Shown piece by piece: positions 27,007-35,905 of a stretch of DNA of 64,000 nt. The notes beneath the pieces were generated by a model, which was not told where the DNA came from, did no database searches, and saw only the letters and a program-made list of their open reading frames with translations. A program made the translations under genes and the position numbers. The DNA comes from an uncultured Bacilli bacterium (GTDB taxonomy: Bacteria > Bacillota_I > Bacilli_A > ML615J-28 > CAG-313), in contig CAKPBI010000007.1 of NCBI GenBank assembly GCA_934140285.1, positions 1-64,000 on the forward strand. The letters run 5' to 3'. Every line of letters starts with the position of its first letter. The stretch's first letter is position 1.

Positions 27007-28476
27007 TTACTTGTTTTTTAAGATTGCTTGATACATTGCTAAATACTTCTTAGCACTAGCTGACCAACCAAAATCAGCATTCATTGTTGCACTTACTTTT
27101 TTAATCCATTCTTCTTTATTATTATAATCATTTACTGCTCTTTTAATCATATCAAGCATTGCATGATAGTCCATTCCTTCAAAGGTATATCCAATACCAT
27201 TTGGTTTTGAAAAATCAATGATACTATCTTTTAGACCACCTGTTTCACGAACCATTGGGATTGCTCCATATCTAGCCGCAATCATTTGTGATAAACCACA
27301 AGGTTCAGACTTTGATGGCATTAAGAATAAATCACTTGCACCATAGATTTTTCTTGATAAATCTTGATTAAAAGCAATTATTGTACGAACTTTATGATTA
27401 TATTTAACTTCCATATCTTTTAGATAACCTTCATAATAAGGATCTCCAGTTCCTAGAATCACTAGTTGAATTGGTAAAGTCATTAATTCATCAAAAGCTG
27501 ATTTAATAAATTCTAATCCTTTATGACTTACAAGTCTTGTTACCATACCAATCATTGGAATGTTTTCATCGGTTGGTAGATTTAACATTCTTTGTAATTC
27601 TATCTTGTTAAGTTTCTTATTTGCGAAATCATGACGATCATAAGTTACAAATAAAGCCTTATCTTTAGCTGGATTATAGAAGTTTTTATCAATACCATTT
27701 AAGATACCAATTAATTTATTTTCTTCTTTTATTCTTCTTGTTTCATCTTCAAGATTATGAGCATACTCAGGAGTTAGGATTTCTTCAGCGTAACTTGGGC
27801 TTACTGTAGTAACATAGTTAGCAGCTTCCATTGCTCCTTTCATAATGTTGATTGAATTGTGATATTCAAAAATATAACTATCATTTAAAGAGATACCAAA
27901 TACATCTTCAATTATATCATCATCAAATGAATATTGACCTTGGTATTCAATGTTATGAATAGTAAATACTGTCTTAACATTCATTAAACGAATATCACCA
28001 AAATATAGAGTTCTAAGATAGATTGGAACAAGACCTGCTTGCCAATCATGAACATGAATAATATCAGGAACCATATTTAAATGAAGCATTACTTCGATTG
28101 CAGCTTTACTAAAATAAGCAAAGCGTTCACCATCATCAAAATAGCCATATAGATTATCACGTTTGAAGTAATATTCATTATCAATAAAGTAATAAGTTAC
28201 ATATTTATCTTCATACTTGAATATTCCACAATATTGTTTACGCCATGCTAGATTTACTGTTATTTGTCCAACATAAACTAGTTTATTACGATATGCAGGA
28301 TTTATTTTTGAATAGTAAGGAAGAATAACATTTAGTTGATATTCTCCTTTTCCTGCCTTTACAATACGTTGTGGAAGTGATCCTGTAACATCTCCTAAAC
28401 CTCCTGATGCAATAAATGGTTGACATTCAGAAGTTACAAAAGTTATTTTTTTTATTTCCTTTTCTATATTACTCAT
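27007..28476 (-). CDS. glgA: glycogen synthase (ADP-glucose dependent)
   Basis: A GT5 glycosyltransferase of 489 residues that elongates alpha-1,4-glucan from ADP-glucose. The N-terminal FVTSECQPFIASGGLGDVTGSLP contains a variant of the KxGGL loop (here ASGGL, where the usual lysine is replaced). MIGMVTRLVSHKGLEF near residue 310 and the C-terminal MPSKSEPCGLSQMIAARYGAIPMVRETGGLKDSI near 378-411 are typical. The missing lysine in the KxGGL motif is unusual for GlgA and may affect ADP-glucose binding. Middle of the glg operon. Confidence 0.93.
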   Translation of the reverse strand: MSNIEKEIKKITFVTSECQPFIASGGLGDVTGSLPQRIVKAGKGEYQLNVILPYYSKINPAYRNKLVYVGQITVNLAWRKQYCGIFKYEDKYVTYYFIDNEYYFKRDNLYGYFDDGERFAYFSKAAIEVMLHLNMVPDIIHVHDWQAGLVPIYLRTLYFGDIRLMNVKTVFTIHNIEYQGQYSFDDDIIEDVFGISLNDSYIFEYHNSINIMKGAMEAANYVTTVSPSYAEEILTPEYAHNLEDETRRIKEENKLIGILNGIDKNFYNPAKDKALFVTYDRHDFANKKLNKIELQRMLNLPTDENIPMIGMVTRLVSHKGLEFIKSAFDELMTLPIQLVILGTGDPYYEGYLKDMEVKYNHKVRTIIAFNQDLSRKIYGASDLFLMPSKSEPCGLSQMIAARYGAIPMVRETGGLKDSIIDFSKPNGIGYTFEGMDYHAMLDMIKRAVNDYNNKEEWIKKVSATMNADFGWSASAKKYLAMYQAILKNK

Positions 28477-28495
28477 ATTGGCCTCCTAGATTTTA

Positions 28496-29611
28496 TTATA
28501 CCATTGCGTTTTTACTTAAATAGTATGGAATTTTTTCACATCCCGATAGTGAATTACGATCACGGATTGCGACATTCTTATCAGTGATTACACAATTTAG
28601 GTGAACATTATTTCCAACTATTGTATCTTGCATTAAAATAGAATTTTCAACTACGGTTCCTTTTCCTACTTTAACACCTCTAAATAATATACTATTAATT
28701 ACTGTTCCTTCGATTTCACATCCATCAGCAATAAAGCTATTTACAACATTAGCTGTGCCTCCATATCTTGTTGGAGCAGAATCACGAACCTTTGTGTAGA
28801 TACGATGATTATCTTGTTCAAAGATTTGTCCACGAATACTTGGATCAAGTAATCGCATATTATTTTTGTAATAATCTTCAATTGAGGTAATTGGCATATA
28901 AATACCTTTATATTCATATCCAAATACTCTAACATTCTTAATATTATTTAAAATTATGTCTCTTTCAAAACTATTTTGTCCAAGAGAAATAGCTTCTGAT
29001 ACTGCACTTTGTAAGAAACGACGATTCATAATCCAAACATTAATGCTTACATTTGCTTGGACACCTACTTGAGAATCAAGCGTAGCTTTAACTACTTTAT
29101 TCTTTTCATTTAGTTCAAAACTCATGTGATCTTTTAGAATTGATGGTACTACACAAGTTTGATAAAGAACAGTAATATCAGCTTTATTTTCAACATGTTG
29201 TTTTAAAATATCATCAAAGTTAATTACATTTACACTATCACAATCCATTAAAACAATGGTATCATCTTTTACTTTTGAGATGAATCCCATAATTGTTTTT
29301 AAGGCTTCTAGACGATTAGTTGATAAGAAATCACTTTTATAATTGCTGAAAGGAGGGAAAATTGATAATCCACCATTACGACGAGACAAATCCCAATCCT
29401 TACCAGAACCAACATGGTCCATTAGTGATTGATAGTTCTTTTGAGCAATAACACCAACATCAACGATGTCTGCACTTACTATATTAGATAGTGCAAAATC
29501 TATTAGACGGTATCTTCCGCCAAAAGGAAGAGACGCTGTAGTTCTTTTACGAGTTAGTTCATCTAACATTTCATTTTGTAAATTTGCAAAGATAATCGCA
29601 GCTGCTTTCAT
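28496..29611 (-). CDS. glgD: GlgD, ADP-glucose pyrophosphorylase-like subunit
   Basis: A 371-residue paralogue of GlgC. In Bacillus and relatives GlgD forms a hetero-oligomer with GlgC and raises its activity but is poorly active alone. The N-terminal nucleotidyltransferase region lacks the intact GGxGxRL signature of GlgC (here FANLQNEMLDELTRKRTTASLPFGGRYRLIDFALSN), while the C-terminal left-handed beta-helix repeats (VVNSFIADGCEIEGTVINSILFRGVKVGKGTVVENSILM) are kept. It stops one base before glgC ends, so they are translationally linked. Confidence 0.93.
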   Translation of the reverse strand: MKAAAIIFANLQNEMLDELTRKRTTASLPFGGRYRLIDFALSNIVSADIVDVGVIAQKNYQSLMDHVGSGKDWDLSRRNGGLSIFPPFSNYKSDFLSTNRLEALKTIMGFISKVKDDTIVLMDCDSVNVINFDDILKQHVENKADITVLYQTCVVPSILKDHMSFELNEKNKVVKATLDSQVGVQANVSINVWIMNRRFLQSAVSEAISLGQNSFERDIILNNIKNVRVFGYEYKGIYMPITSIEDYYKNNMRLLDPSIRGQIFEQDNHRIYTKVRDSAPTRYGGTANVVNSFIADGCEIEGTVINSILFRGVKVGKGTVVENSILMQDTIVGNNVHLNCVITDKNVAIRDRNSLSGCEKIPYYLSKNAMV

Positions 29612-29612
29612 G

Positions 29613-30812
29613 TTATTTCTCCTTTCTTACATCATTTTCTATATTTGCACCAGCAGGTACTACCGCTCCTTCTTCCACGTTAACATCACGACCAATAACC
29701 GCAATATTAACATTTTGAGCTTTGGATTCTCCTACTGTAGCATTTTCATTTATTACAACATTTTCATCGATAATACTGTATTTAACAACACTACCACGTT
29801 TGATAATGGTATTAGAGAAGATAACACTATCAACTACTTCTGCACCTTCTTCAATTACAACCTTTGATCCAATAATACTATTGACAACGGTTCCTTCTAC
29901 TTTTGCACCACCAGTAATTAGGGAATTAACGACTTTCGCATGGGCACCGATATACTCAGGTTCAATACCTATATTTCGAGAGTGGATTTTCCAGTGTGGG
30001 TTGTAGATATCAAATTTAGGATTTTCACCTATTAAGTCTTGGTTTGCTTCCCATAAGCTTTGGATCGTACCTACATCTTTCCAGTATCCTTTAAATGGAT
30101 AAGCTACCATCTTTTCACCTTTTTCAAGCATTGTTGGAATAATATTTTTTCCGAAATCATTACTTGAATTTGGATCAAGGGCATCCTTTTTTAAATACTC
30201 TATTAGTTTATCCGTTTTAAAGATATAAATACCCATTGAAGCTTTTGTACTCTTTGGAACTTTTGGTTTTTCCTCGAATTCAATGATTCTATTATTTTCA
30301 TCAGTATTCATAATACCAAATCTACTTGCATCTTTTAGCGGAACTTCTAAAACCGCAATTGTACAATCAGCATTGTTGTTAATGTGATATTCTAACATTT
30401 GGTTATAATCCATTTTATAAATATGGTCACCTGAAAGTATTAAGACATTTTCAGGAGCATATTTTTCAATATAACTAATATTTTGATATATGGCATTGGC
30501 TGTACCTTTATACCAGTCCATACGATCTTTTGCTTGATAAGGGGGAAGAATTTGTACTCCACCATATGTTCTATCTAAATCCCAAGGTTGGCCATTTCCG
30601 ATATACTCATTTAAGATAAGTGGTTGATATTGGGTTAATACACCAACGGTGTCAATATTAGAGTTAACGCAGTTAGATAGTGTAAAGTCAATAATACGAT
30701 ACTTCGCACCAAAAGATACTGCTGGTTTTGCGACCTTTGTTGTTAATGCTAATAATCTGCTTCCTTGTCCACCAGCAAGTAGCATAGCTATACATTTCTT
30801 ACTATTATACAT
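29613..30812 (-). CDS. glgC: glucose-1-phosphate adenylyltransferase
   Basis: Makes ADP-glucose, the first committed step of glycogen synthesis. About 399 residues. AMLLAGGQGSRLLALT near the N-terminus is the nucleotide-binding signature; ILSGDHIYKMDY near residue 118 and FEEKPKVPKSTKASMGIYIF near 175-194 are the sugar and catalytic regions. The C-terminus is a beta-helix. The ATG at 30812 is preferred to the TTG at 30824, because AAAGG is at a suitable distance from it and the gene then starts four bases after glgB ends. Confidence 0.96.
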   Translation of the reverse strand: MYNSKKCIAMLLAGGQGSRLLALTTKVAKPAVSFGAKYRIIDFTLSNCVNSNIDTVGVLTQYQPLILNEYIGNGQPWDLDRTYGGVQILPPYQAKDRMDWYKGTANAIYQNISYIEKYAPENVLILSGDHIYKMDYNQMLEYHINNNADCTIAVLEVPLKDASRFGIMNTDENNRIIEFEEKPKVPKSTKASMGIYIFKTDKLIEYLKKDALDPNSSNDFGKNIIPTMLEKGEKMVAYPFKGYWKDVGTIQSLWEANQDLIGENPKFDIYNPHWKIHSRNIGIEPEYIGAHAKVVNSLITGGAKVEGTVVNSIIGSKVVIEEGAEVVDSVIFSNTIIKRGSVVKYSIIDENVVINENATVGESKAQNVNIAVIGRDVNVEEGAVVPAGANIENDVRKEK

Positions 30813-30816
30813 AATT

Positions 30817-32658
30817 TTATTCAACCTTTCTTTTTAATATAATTGCTGAACTATAAGGTATTGAAATTACCAATTCATTGTTTGTTACAACAAACTTTTT
30901 ACCTTCATCATTATGGGTTCCCCCATATTTTGTATCATCACTTGCGATTAGTATCTCATATAATCCGTTTAATACTCCTTTTATTTTATAATCGAACCAC
31001 ATACTAAATGAGAAATTCAAAATCACAATGATATGTTCATCCTTAAAAATTCTTTCATAACATAATAAATTATGTGATGAATCATCAACAACTAACCATT
31101 TAAAGCCATCCCAGTTATAATCATTTTCATATAATGCTGGATAAGTCTTATATAGTTTGTTTAAGTTTTTAATGTAGTTTTTTAAGCCTTTATGCGTGTC
31201 ATATTGAAGAACTGACCAATCTAGTTCTTTTGATTCATTCCATTCACTAAATTGTCCAATTTCTCCCCCCATAAAAAGTAATTTTTTACCTGGGTGAGTC
31301 ATTTGATATGATAAATATACTTTTACTCCTGCAAATTTTTGTTCATATGTTCCTGGCATTTTATTAATCAATGAGCCTTTCATGTGAACTACTTCATCAT
31401 GACTTAGTGGTAAAATATAATGTTCACTATAAATATATGTCATTTGGAACGTCAGTTTGTTATGATTATATTGACGATAAATTGGATCTAACTTAATATA
31501 TGAAAGTGAATCATTCATCCATCCCATATTCCATTTATAGTCAAAGCCAAGGCCATCATATTTGGTTGGTACTGTAATTTTGGGGTAGGCTGTCGATTCT
31601 TCTGCTATCATTAAGGCATCTGGAAATCTTGTGTGTACCGCATCATTACATTTTTTTAAGAAAGCAACTGCTTCTAAATTAATGTTTGTACCAAAACTAT
31701 TAGGTTCCCACTCTCCATCTTTTCTACCATAATCTAGGTAAAGCATTGACGCTACCGCATCAACTCTTAATCCATCAATATGGAATTTATCCATAAAGAA
31801 AACAGCATTAGAAACTAAGAAACTTTGTACCTCACATCTTCCATAGTCAAAGCATCTAGTACCCCATTCTGGATGTTCTTTACGAAGGGGATTAGGATGT
31901 TCATATACACATTCGCCATCAAACTCAATTAATCCATGAGCATCCTTTGTAAAGTGACCAGGAACCCAGTCAAGGATTACCCCTAGGCCTTTGTTATGAC
32001 AGATGTTTACAAATTCCATAAAATCTTGTGGAGTACCATATCTTGAGGTTATAGAATAATAACCAGTTACTTGATATCCCCAAGAAGGATCATATGGATA
32101 TTCGGATAATGGCATTAATTCAAGATGAGTGTAACCCATATCAATTGCGTAAGTGCTTAATTCTTCAGCTAATTTTTTATAATCAAATACTTCATTGTCT
32201 TGATATCTTCGCCAAGAACCAAGATGTACTTCATAAATGTTGATAGGTGAATGATAATTTTGAACTTTTTTTCTTTTTTCCATCCATTCATCATCTGTAA
32301 ACTTGTGGCTATCAAGGTCATACACTTTAGATGCTTTCTTAGGTCTTAACTCCATATGAAACCCATATGGATCACTTTTCATAATTAATTTATTACTTTT
32401 TGAGGTAATAGCATATTGATAACAATCATAGAGTTTTACTCCTGGGATTACTGCTTCAAATAAGCCTTCATTAGAAACTTTCCGCATAATATTATTTGAT
32501 GCATTCCATCCATTAAAATCACCAACAACACTTACGCTCTTAGCATTAGGAGCCCAAACTCTAAATGTTGTTGCTTCTTTGGTGTAGTGGGCACCAAGTA
32601 AGCGATATGCTTCATAATTAGTCCCTTGATGAAAATAATAAATTCCTTGATCGTTCAA
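30817..32658 (-). CDS. glgB: 1,4-alpha-glucan branching enzyme
   Basis: A GH13 enzyme that introduces alpha-1,6 branches; 613 residues. The N-terminal CBM48 module (TFRVWAPNAKSVSVVGDFNGWN) is followed by the barrel with EVHLGSWRR, DWVPGHFTKDAHGL, GLRVDAVASMLYLDY (catalytic Asp), MIAEES (catalytic Glu) and LPLSHDEVVHMKGS. It begins with TTG at 32658 behind GAGGTGA, the same arrangement as in rpoB and rpoC. First gene of the operon glgB-glgC-glgD-glgA-glgP. Confidence 0.96.
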   Translation of the reverse strand: MNDQGIYYFHQGTNYEAYRLLGAHYTKEATTFRVWAPNAKSVSVVGDFNGWNASNNIMRKVSNEGLFEAVIPGVKLYDCYQYAITSKSNKLIMKSDPYGFHMELRPKKASKVYDLDSHKFTDDEWMEKRKKVQNYHSPINIYEVHLGSWRRYQDNEVFDYKKLAEELSTYAIDMGYTHLELMPLSEYPYDPSWGYQVTGYYSITSRYGTPQDFMEFVNICHNKGLGVILDWVPGHFTKDAHGLIEFDGECVYEHPNPLRKEHPEWGTRCFDYGRCEVQSFLVSNAVFFMDKFHIDGLRVDAVASMLYLDYGRKDGEWEPNSFGTNINLEAVAFLKKCNDAVHTRFPDALMIAEESTAYPKITVPTKYDGLGFDYKWNMGWMNDSLSYIKLDPIYRQYNHNKLTFQMTYIYSEHYILPLSHDEVVHMKGSLINKMPGTYEQKFAGVKVYLSYQMTHPGKKLLFMGGEIGQFSEWNESKELDWSVLQYDTHKGLKNYIKNLNKLYKTYPALYENDYNWDGFKWLVVDDSSHNLLCYERIFKDEHIIVILNFSFSMWFDYKIKGVLNGLYEILIASDDTKYGGTHNDEGKKFVVTNNELVISIPYSSAIILKRKVE

Positions 32659-32682
32659 TTTATCACCTCATTTCTTATGCTT

Positions 32683-32711
32683 ATTATAGCATAGTTTCCA
32701 TTTTTTTGCAA
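32683..32711 (-). promoter_or_regulatory. glg operon promoter
   Basis: TTGCAA (32706-32711), 17-base spacer, TATAAT (32683-32688) on the minus strand. The leader is short (about 20 bases). The inverted repeat at 32759-32784 lies upstream and could be a regulator site. Confidence 0.82.
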
Positions 32712-32758
32712 TTTCTTTTAATCATATTTTTAATTGATGCCTTATATGATTATAATTA

Positions 32759-32784
32759 TTAGCAATTTCTAACATAATTGCTAA
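32759..32784. repeat. inverted repeat upstream of the glg promoter
   Basis: TTAGCAATT and AATTGCTAA, 9 bp perfect, with an 8-base spacer. It lies about 48 bases upstream of the glgB -35 box, and has no T-run, so it is more likely a protein-binding site than a terminator. No regulator gene is adjacent. Confidence 0.45.
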
Positions 32785-32807
32785 ACGATTTTTTCATATA
32801 GCATTGT

Positions 32808-32840
32808 AAAAAAACACCTACCATTATCAATGGTAAGTGT
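32808..32840 (-). terminator. terminator of the small membrane protein gene
   Basis: ACACCTACCATT (32814-32825) pairs with AATGGTAAGTGT (32829-32840), 12 bp with one wobble, followed on the minus strand by seven T. It lies 9 bases past the stop of the 56-residue gene. Confidence 0.88.
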
Positions 32841-32848
32841 ATATGTTA

Positions 32849-33019
32849 CTATTTAGTAATTAAATATAAGAAAACACAAAGGCCTAGTACAAATACAATT
32901 GCAATTCCAATTAAAAAGAAAACTGAACCTACTACTGCACCAGTGGAACTACCATGGTTATCTTTTACTTTTTCATTTTTAGGAGTTTCAACTTTTACAT
33001 TTTCGTTATTTTCACTCAT
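32849..33019 (-). CDS. small single-helix membrane protein
   Basis: A 56-residue protein starting MSENNENVKVETPKNEKVK and ending with one membrane helix of about 25 residues (GAVVGSVFFLIGIAIVFVLG and onwards) and the tail LITK. The ATG follows TGGAGGGA by six bases. The gene has its own promoter and a strong terminator, so it is real despite its size. I recognise no family. The N-terminal half is charged and probably disordered. Confidence 0.75.
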   Translation of the reverse strand: MSENNENVKVETPKNEKVKDNHGSSTGAVVGSVFFLIGIAIVFVLGLCVFLYLITK

Positions 33020-33054
33020 AATATTCCCTCCATTTAGTTATTTTCCTTATCTAT

Positions 33055-33083
33055 ATTATACAAAATTTTTAATAATTTGTAAA
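33055..33083 (-). promoter_or_regulatory. promoter of the small membrane protein gene
   Basis: TTTACA (33078-33083), 17-base spacer, TATAAT (33055-33060) on the minus strand, 11 bases beyond the queA stop. Confidence 0.75.
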
Positions 33084-33094
33084 ATATTTAACGA

Positions 33095-34120
33095 TTATTT
33101 TATGAACATTGCATCCCCAAAAGAGAAGAAACGATATTTTTCTTTTACTGCTTCGTTGTATGCTTTCATTATTAAATCTTTGGTTGCGAAAGCACTAACA
33201 AGCATTACAAGAGTTGATTTTGGTAAGTGGAAGTTTGTTATTAAAGCATCAATGGCTTTAAATTCATATGGCGGATATATGAAGATATTGGTATCTTCTT
33301 GTACTTCTTTAAACATTCCATATTTAGCATAAATACTTTCAAGAGTTCTTGTTGAGGTTGTACCTACACTAATTATACGTTGATGATTAGCTTTAGCTTT
33401 GTTTAAAATATCCGCAACTTCTTTCGTCATATGATAACTTTCACTATGCATATGGTGATTTTCAACTGTATCTACACTTACAGGTCTAAAGGTTCCAAGT
33501 CCGACATGAAGTGTTACATAGCAAATTGTAACTCCTTTTTCTTTAATTTTTTCTAGTAAATCTTTTGTAAAATGAAGCCCTGCTGTAGGAGCAGCAGCAC
33601 TACCATATTCTTTCGCATAGACAGTTTGGTAACGATCACCATCTTCAAGTTTTTCATGGATATATGGAGGAAGTGGCATCATACCAATTGCTTCCAAAAT
33701 TTCCATAAAGATTCCTTCATAAATCATCTCAAAAGTACGCTCACCATCTTCACCTACACCAATACATTTGGCTTTTAATAAACCATTATTAAAGGAGATT
33801 ATAGTTCCTTCTTTAACACGTTTAGCTGGTCTTGTAAGTGATGTCCAAACATTAGGTCTAATTTCCTTTAGTAGTAAAACTTCAATCCATGCTTTGGTGT
33901 CTACCTTTTCACCATAAATACGGGAAGGAATTACCTTAGTATCATTTAGAACTAACACATCATCTTTTTGTAAATAGTCAATTATATTATAAAAATGTTC
34001 ATGAGTAATTTCTCCTGTTTTACGATCCAAAACAAGTAAACGCGACGCACTTCGATTTTCTAGGGGAGTTTGTGCTATTAATTCTTTGGGTAAATAATAA
34101 TCAAATTCATCTACTTTCAA
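33095..34120 (-). CDS. queA: S-adenosylmethionine:tRNA ribosyltransferase-isomerase
   Basis: Converts preQ1 in tRNA to epoxyqueuosine using the ribosyl part of SAM; 341 residues. FDYYLPKELIAQTPLENRSASRLLVLDR at the N-terminus, PPYIHEKLEDGDRYQTVYAKEYGSAAAPTAGLHFT near residues 152-183 and HVGLGTFRPVSVDTVENHHMHSE near 204-226 are diagnostic. The start overlaps the ruvB stop by four bases, a classic ruvB-queA arrangement. No other queuosine genes are in the window. Confidence 0.96.
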   Translation of the reverse strand: MKVDEFDYYLPKELIAQTPLENRSASRLLVLDRKTGEITHEHFYNIIDYLQKDDVLVLNDTKVIPSRIYGEKVDTKAWIEVLLLKEIRPNVWTSLTRPAKRVKEGTIISFNNGLLKAKCIGVGEDGERTFEMIYEGIFMEILEAIGMMPLPPYIHEKLEDGDRYQTVYAKEYGSAAAPTAGLHFTKDLLEKIKEKGVTICYVTLHVGLGTFRPVSVDTVENHHMHSESYHMTKEVADILNKAKANHQRIISVGTTSTRTLESIYAKYGMFKEVQEDTNIFIYPPYEFKAIDALITNFHLPKSTLVMLVSAFATKDLIMKAYNEAVKEKYRFFSFGDAMFIK

Positions 34121-35115
34121 AATAATCCACCTCTTTTTATTCCTAAGTGTGTGTATGCTTTATCAGTTGCGACTCTTCCGCGGTGAGTCCTAATGATGAA
34201 ACCTTCTTGTAAAAGATATGGTTCATTAACATCTTCTAAAGTTACAGTTTCTTCCGAGATTGTTGAAGCTAAAGCTTCAATACCAGCAGGACCACCATTA
34301 AATCTTTCAATTAAACAGTTTAGATATTTACGATCCGTAATATCAAGTCCAGCCTTATCAATATCCATTTTATTTAAAGCATAATTTGTAATTTCTTTGG
34401 TAATATGGTTGAGACCTTGATATTGAGCAAAATCTCTAATTCTTCTAAACAAGCGATTAGCAATACGAGGGGTTCCTCTTGATCTTTTTGCAAGTTCAAT
34501 CGTGGCATCTTCATCGATAGAAAATCCTAAGATTTTTGATGTTCTTTTGATAATAGTCGCAAGCTCTTCAGTTGTATAATATTTTAATTGATGAACAATA
34601 CCAAAACGATCTCGCATTGGAGCTGTTAAATCGCCAAATCTAGTTGTAGCCCCAACAAGGGTAAATGGTTGTAAGTCAATTCTTAGAGTCATTGCATTAG
34701 TGTCTTTCCCCATCACAATGTCAATGGCATAGTCTTCCATTGCTGAATAAAGGATTTCTTCAATAACTTTAGGGATTCGATGAATTTCATCAATAAATAA
34801 TATATCCCCAGGTTCTAATGATGAAAGAATAGCCGCAAGATCACCTGGTCTTGAAAGTGCAGGACCAGTTGTTACTTTTAAGTTTGTTGACATTTCGTTG
34901 GCGATGATATTCGCAAGTGTCGTTTTTCCAAGTCCTGGAGGACCATATAGTAATACATGATCTAGGCTTTCATGTCTTTCTTTCGCCGTTGTAATAAATA
35001 TTGACATCATTTCTTTGATTTCATCTTGTCCTACATATTCTGATAAATAACGGGGACGAACGGTTGTTTCAAATTCATCACCATCTATTTGTTTTTTATC
35101 CATGATGTTTTCCAA
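34117..35115 (-). CDS. ruvB: Holliday junction branch migration helicase RuvB
   Basis: The AAA+ motor that drives branch migration with RuvA. Walker A is GPPGLGKTTLA, Walker B FIDEIHR, sensor motif GATTRFGDLTAPMRDRFG, and the C-terminal winged helix ends LLQEGFIIRTHRGRVATDKAYTHLG. The TTG at 35115, with AAGGGTGAG just upstream, is the best start by analogy with other genes here; an ATG at 35103 or 35139 is possible. It lies back to back with ruvA instead of downstream of it. Confidence 0.95.
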   Translation of the reverse strand: MENIMDKKQIDGDEFETTVRPRYLSEYVGQDEIKEMMSIFITTAKERHESLDHVLLYGPPGLGKTTLANIIANEMSTNLKVTTGPALSRPGDLAAILSSLEPGDILFIDEIHRIPKVIEEILYSAMEDYAIDIVMGKDTNAMTLRIDLQPFTLVGATTRFGDLTAPMRDRFGIVHQLKYYTTEELATIIKRTSKILGFSIDEDATIELAKRSRGTPRIANRLFRRIRDFAQYQGLNHITKEITNYALNKMDIDKAGLDITDRKYLNCLIERFNGGPAGIEALASTISEETVTLEDVNEPYLLQEGFIIRTHRGRVATDKAYTHLGIKRGGLF

Positions 35116-35133
35116 AAAACTCACCCTTTCCTT

Positions 35134-35162
35134 TTGCATTTTTTTATCTTTTATGCTATAAT
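35134..35162 (+). promoter_or_regulatory. ruvA promoter
   Basis: TTGCAT (35134-35139), 17-base spacer, TATAAT (35157-35162) on the plus strand. It overlaps the region upstream of ruvB on the other strand. Confidence 0.75.
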
Positions 35163-35185
35163 CTACTCATAAATGAGGTGTTTAT

Positions 35186-35758
35186 ATGTATAGTTATTTT
35201 AAAGGTACCATCACTGAAGTGTGTGCAACCCACATTACTGTTGAATGTAATAATATCGGATATTTAGTTAAAGTCCCTAATCCATTTTCTTTTGAACTTG
35301 GTTCAACTAAGACCGTTTATGTTTATCAGAATGTTCGTGAAGATGCAATTGAACTATTTGGTTTTAGTTCAGCTGATGAAAAGAAAATGTTTATCAGCTT
35401 AATTAGCGTAAAAGGACTTGGACCAAAGGGCGCTCTTGCCATTCTTGCTTCTTCTGATGTTTTAGAAATAGTTAAAGCCTTAGATGATAGTAATGCTAAA
35501 TTCTTTACTAGTTTTCCAGGAATTGGAGCTAAACTAAGTCAACAAATTATTCTAGATTTAAAAGGCAAAGTTGACTTTACAGCTGAAGGTACAAATCCAA
35601 CATTATCAGAAAAGTTAGAAAATGTTGGTGTAGCTCTTAAGGCTTTAGGATATAGTAATACCGAAATTAAAGGTGTCTTAAAACAACTTAAAATTGATGA
35701 TTCTGTCGAATTAAAAGATGCTGTTAAGATGGCTTTAAGAATTCTTAAAAAAGTTTGA
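35186..35758 (+). CDS. ruvA: Holliday junction branch migration protein RuvA
   Basis: The DNA-junction binding partner of RuvB; 190 residues. The N-terminal OB domain (MYSYFKGTITEVCATHITVECNNIGYLV) is followed by two helix-hairpin-helix motifs (LISVKGLGPKGALAIL near residue 72, FTSFPGIGAKLSQQIILDLKGK near 107) and the C-terminal RuvB-binding domain (ALKALGYSNTEIKGVLKQL). It ends with TGA. Its orientation is opposite to ruvB, which is unusual. Confidence 0.96.
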   Translation: MYSYFKGTITEVCATHITVECNNIGYLVKVPNPFSFELGSTKTVYVYQNVREDAIELFGFSSADEKKMFISLISVKGLGPKGALAILASSDVLEIVKALDDSNAKFFTSFPGIGAKLSQQIILDLKGKVDFTAEGTNPTLSEKLENVGVALKALGYSNTEIKGVLKQLKIDDSVELKDAVKMALRILKKV

Positions 35759-35825
35759 TTCTTTTATTATTATACACTATTTTTATTAAAAATTAAATCT
35801 TTTTACATTATATAAAAATTAAGAT

Positions 35826-35860
35826 ACGATTATAGTTTTATTCTGTAATCGTGTTTTTAT
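35826..35860 (+). terminator. ruvA terminator
   Basis: ACGATTATAG (35826-35835) pairs with CTGTAATCGT (35843-35852), 10 bp with one wobble, followed by GTTTTTATTT. Convergent with the ffh terminator. Confidence 0.8.
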
Positions 35861-35872
35861 TTGCTATTTTTT

Positions 35873-35905
35873 TAAAAAAAGAGACCTCCTAAATTCGGAA
35901 GCCTC
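35873..35905 (-). terminator. ffh terminator overlapping the coding end
   Basis: GAGGCTTCC and GGAGGTCTC (minus strand; 35897-35905 and 35881-35889) pair with two G-U wobbles, followed by eight T. The 5' arm encodes the last residues of Ffh and the stop codon lies in the loop, so the terminator is partly coding. Confidence 0.75.
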
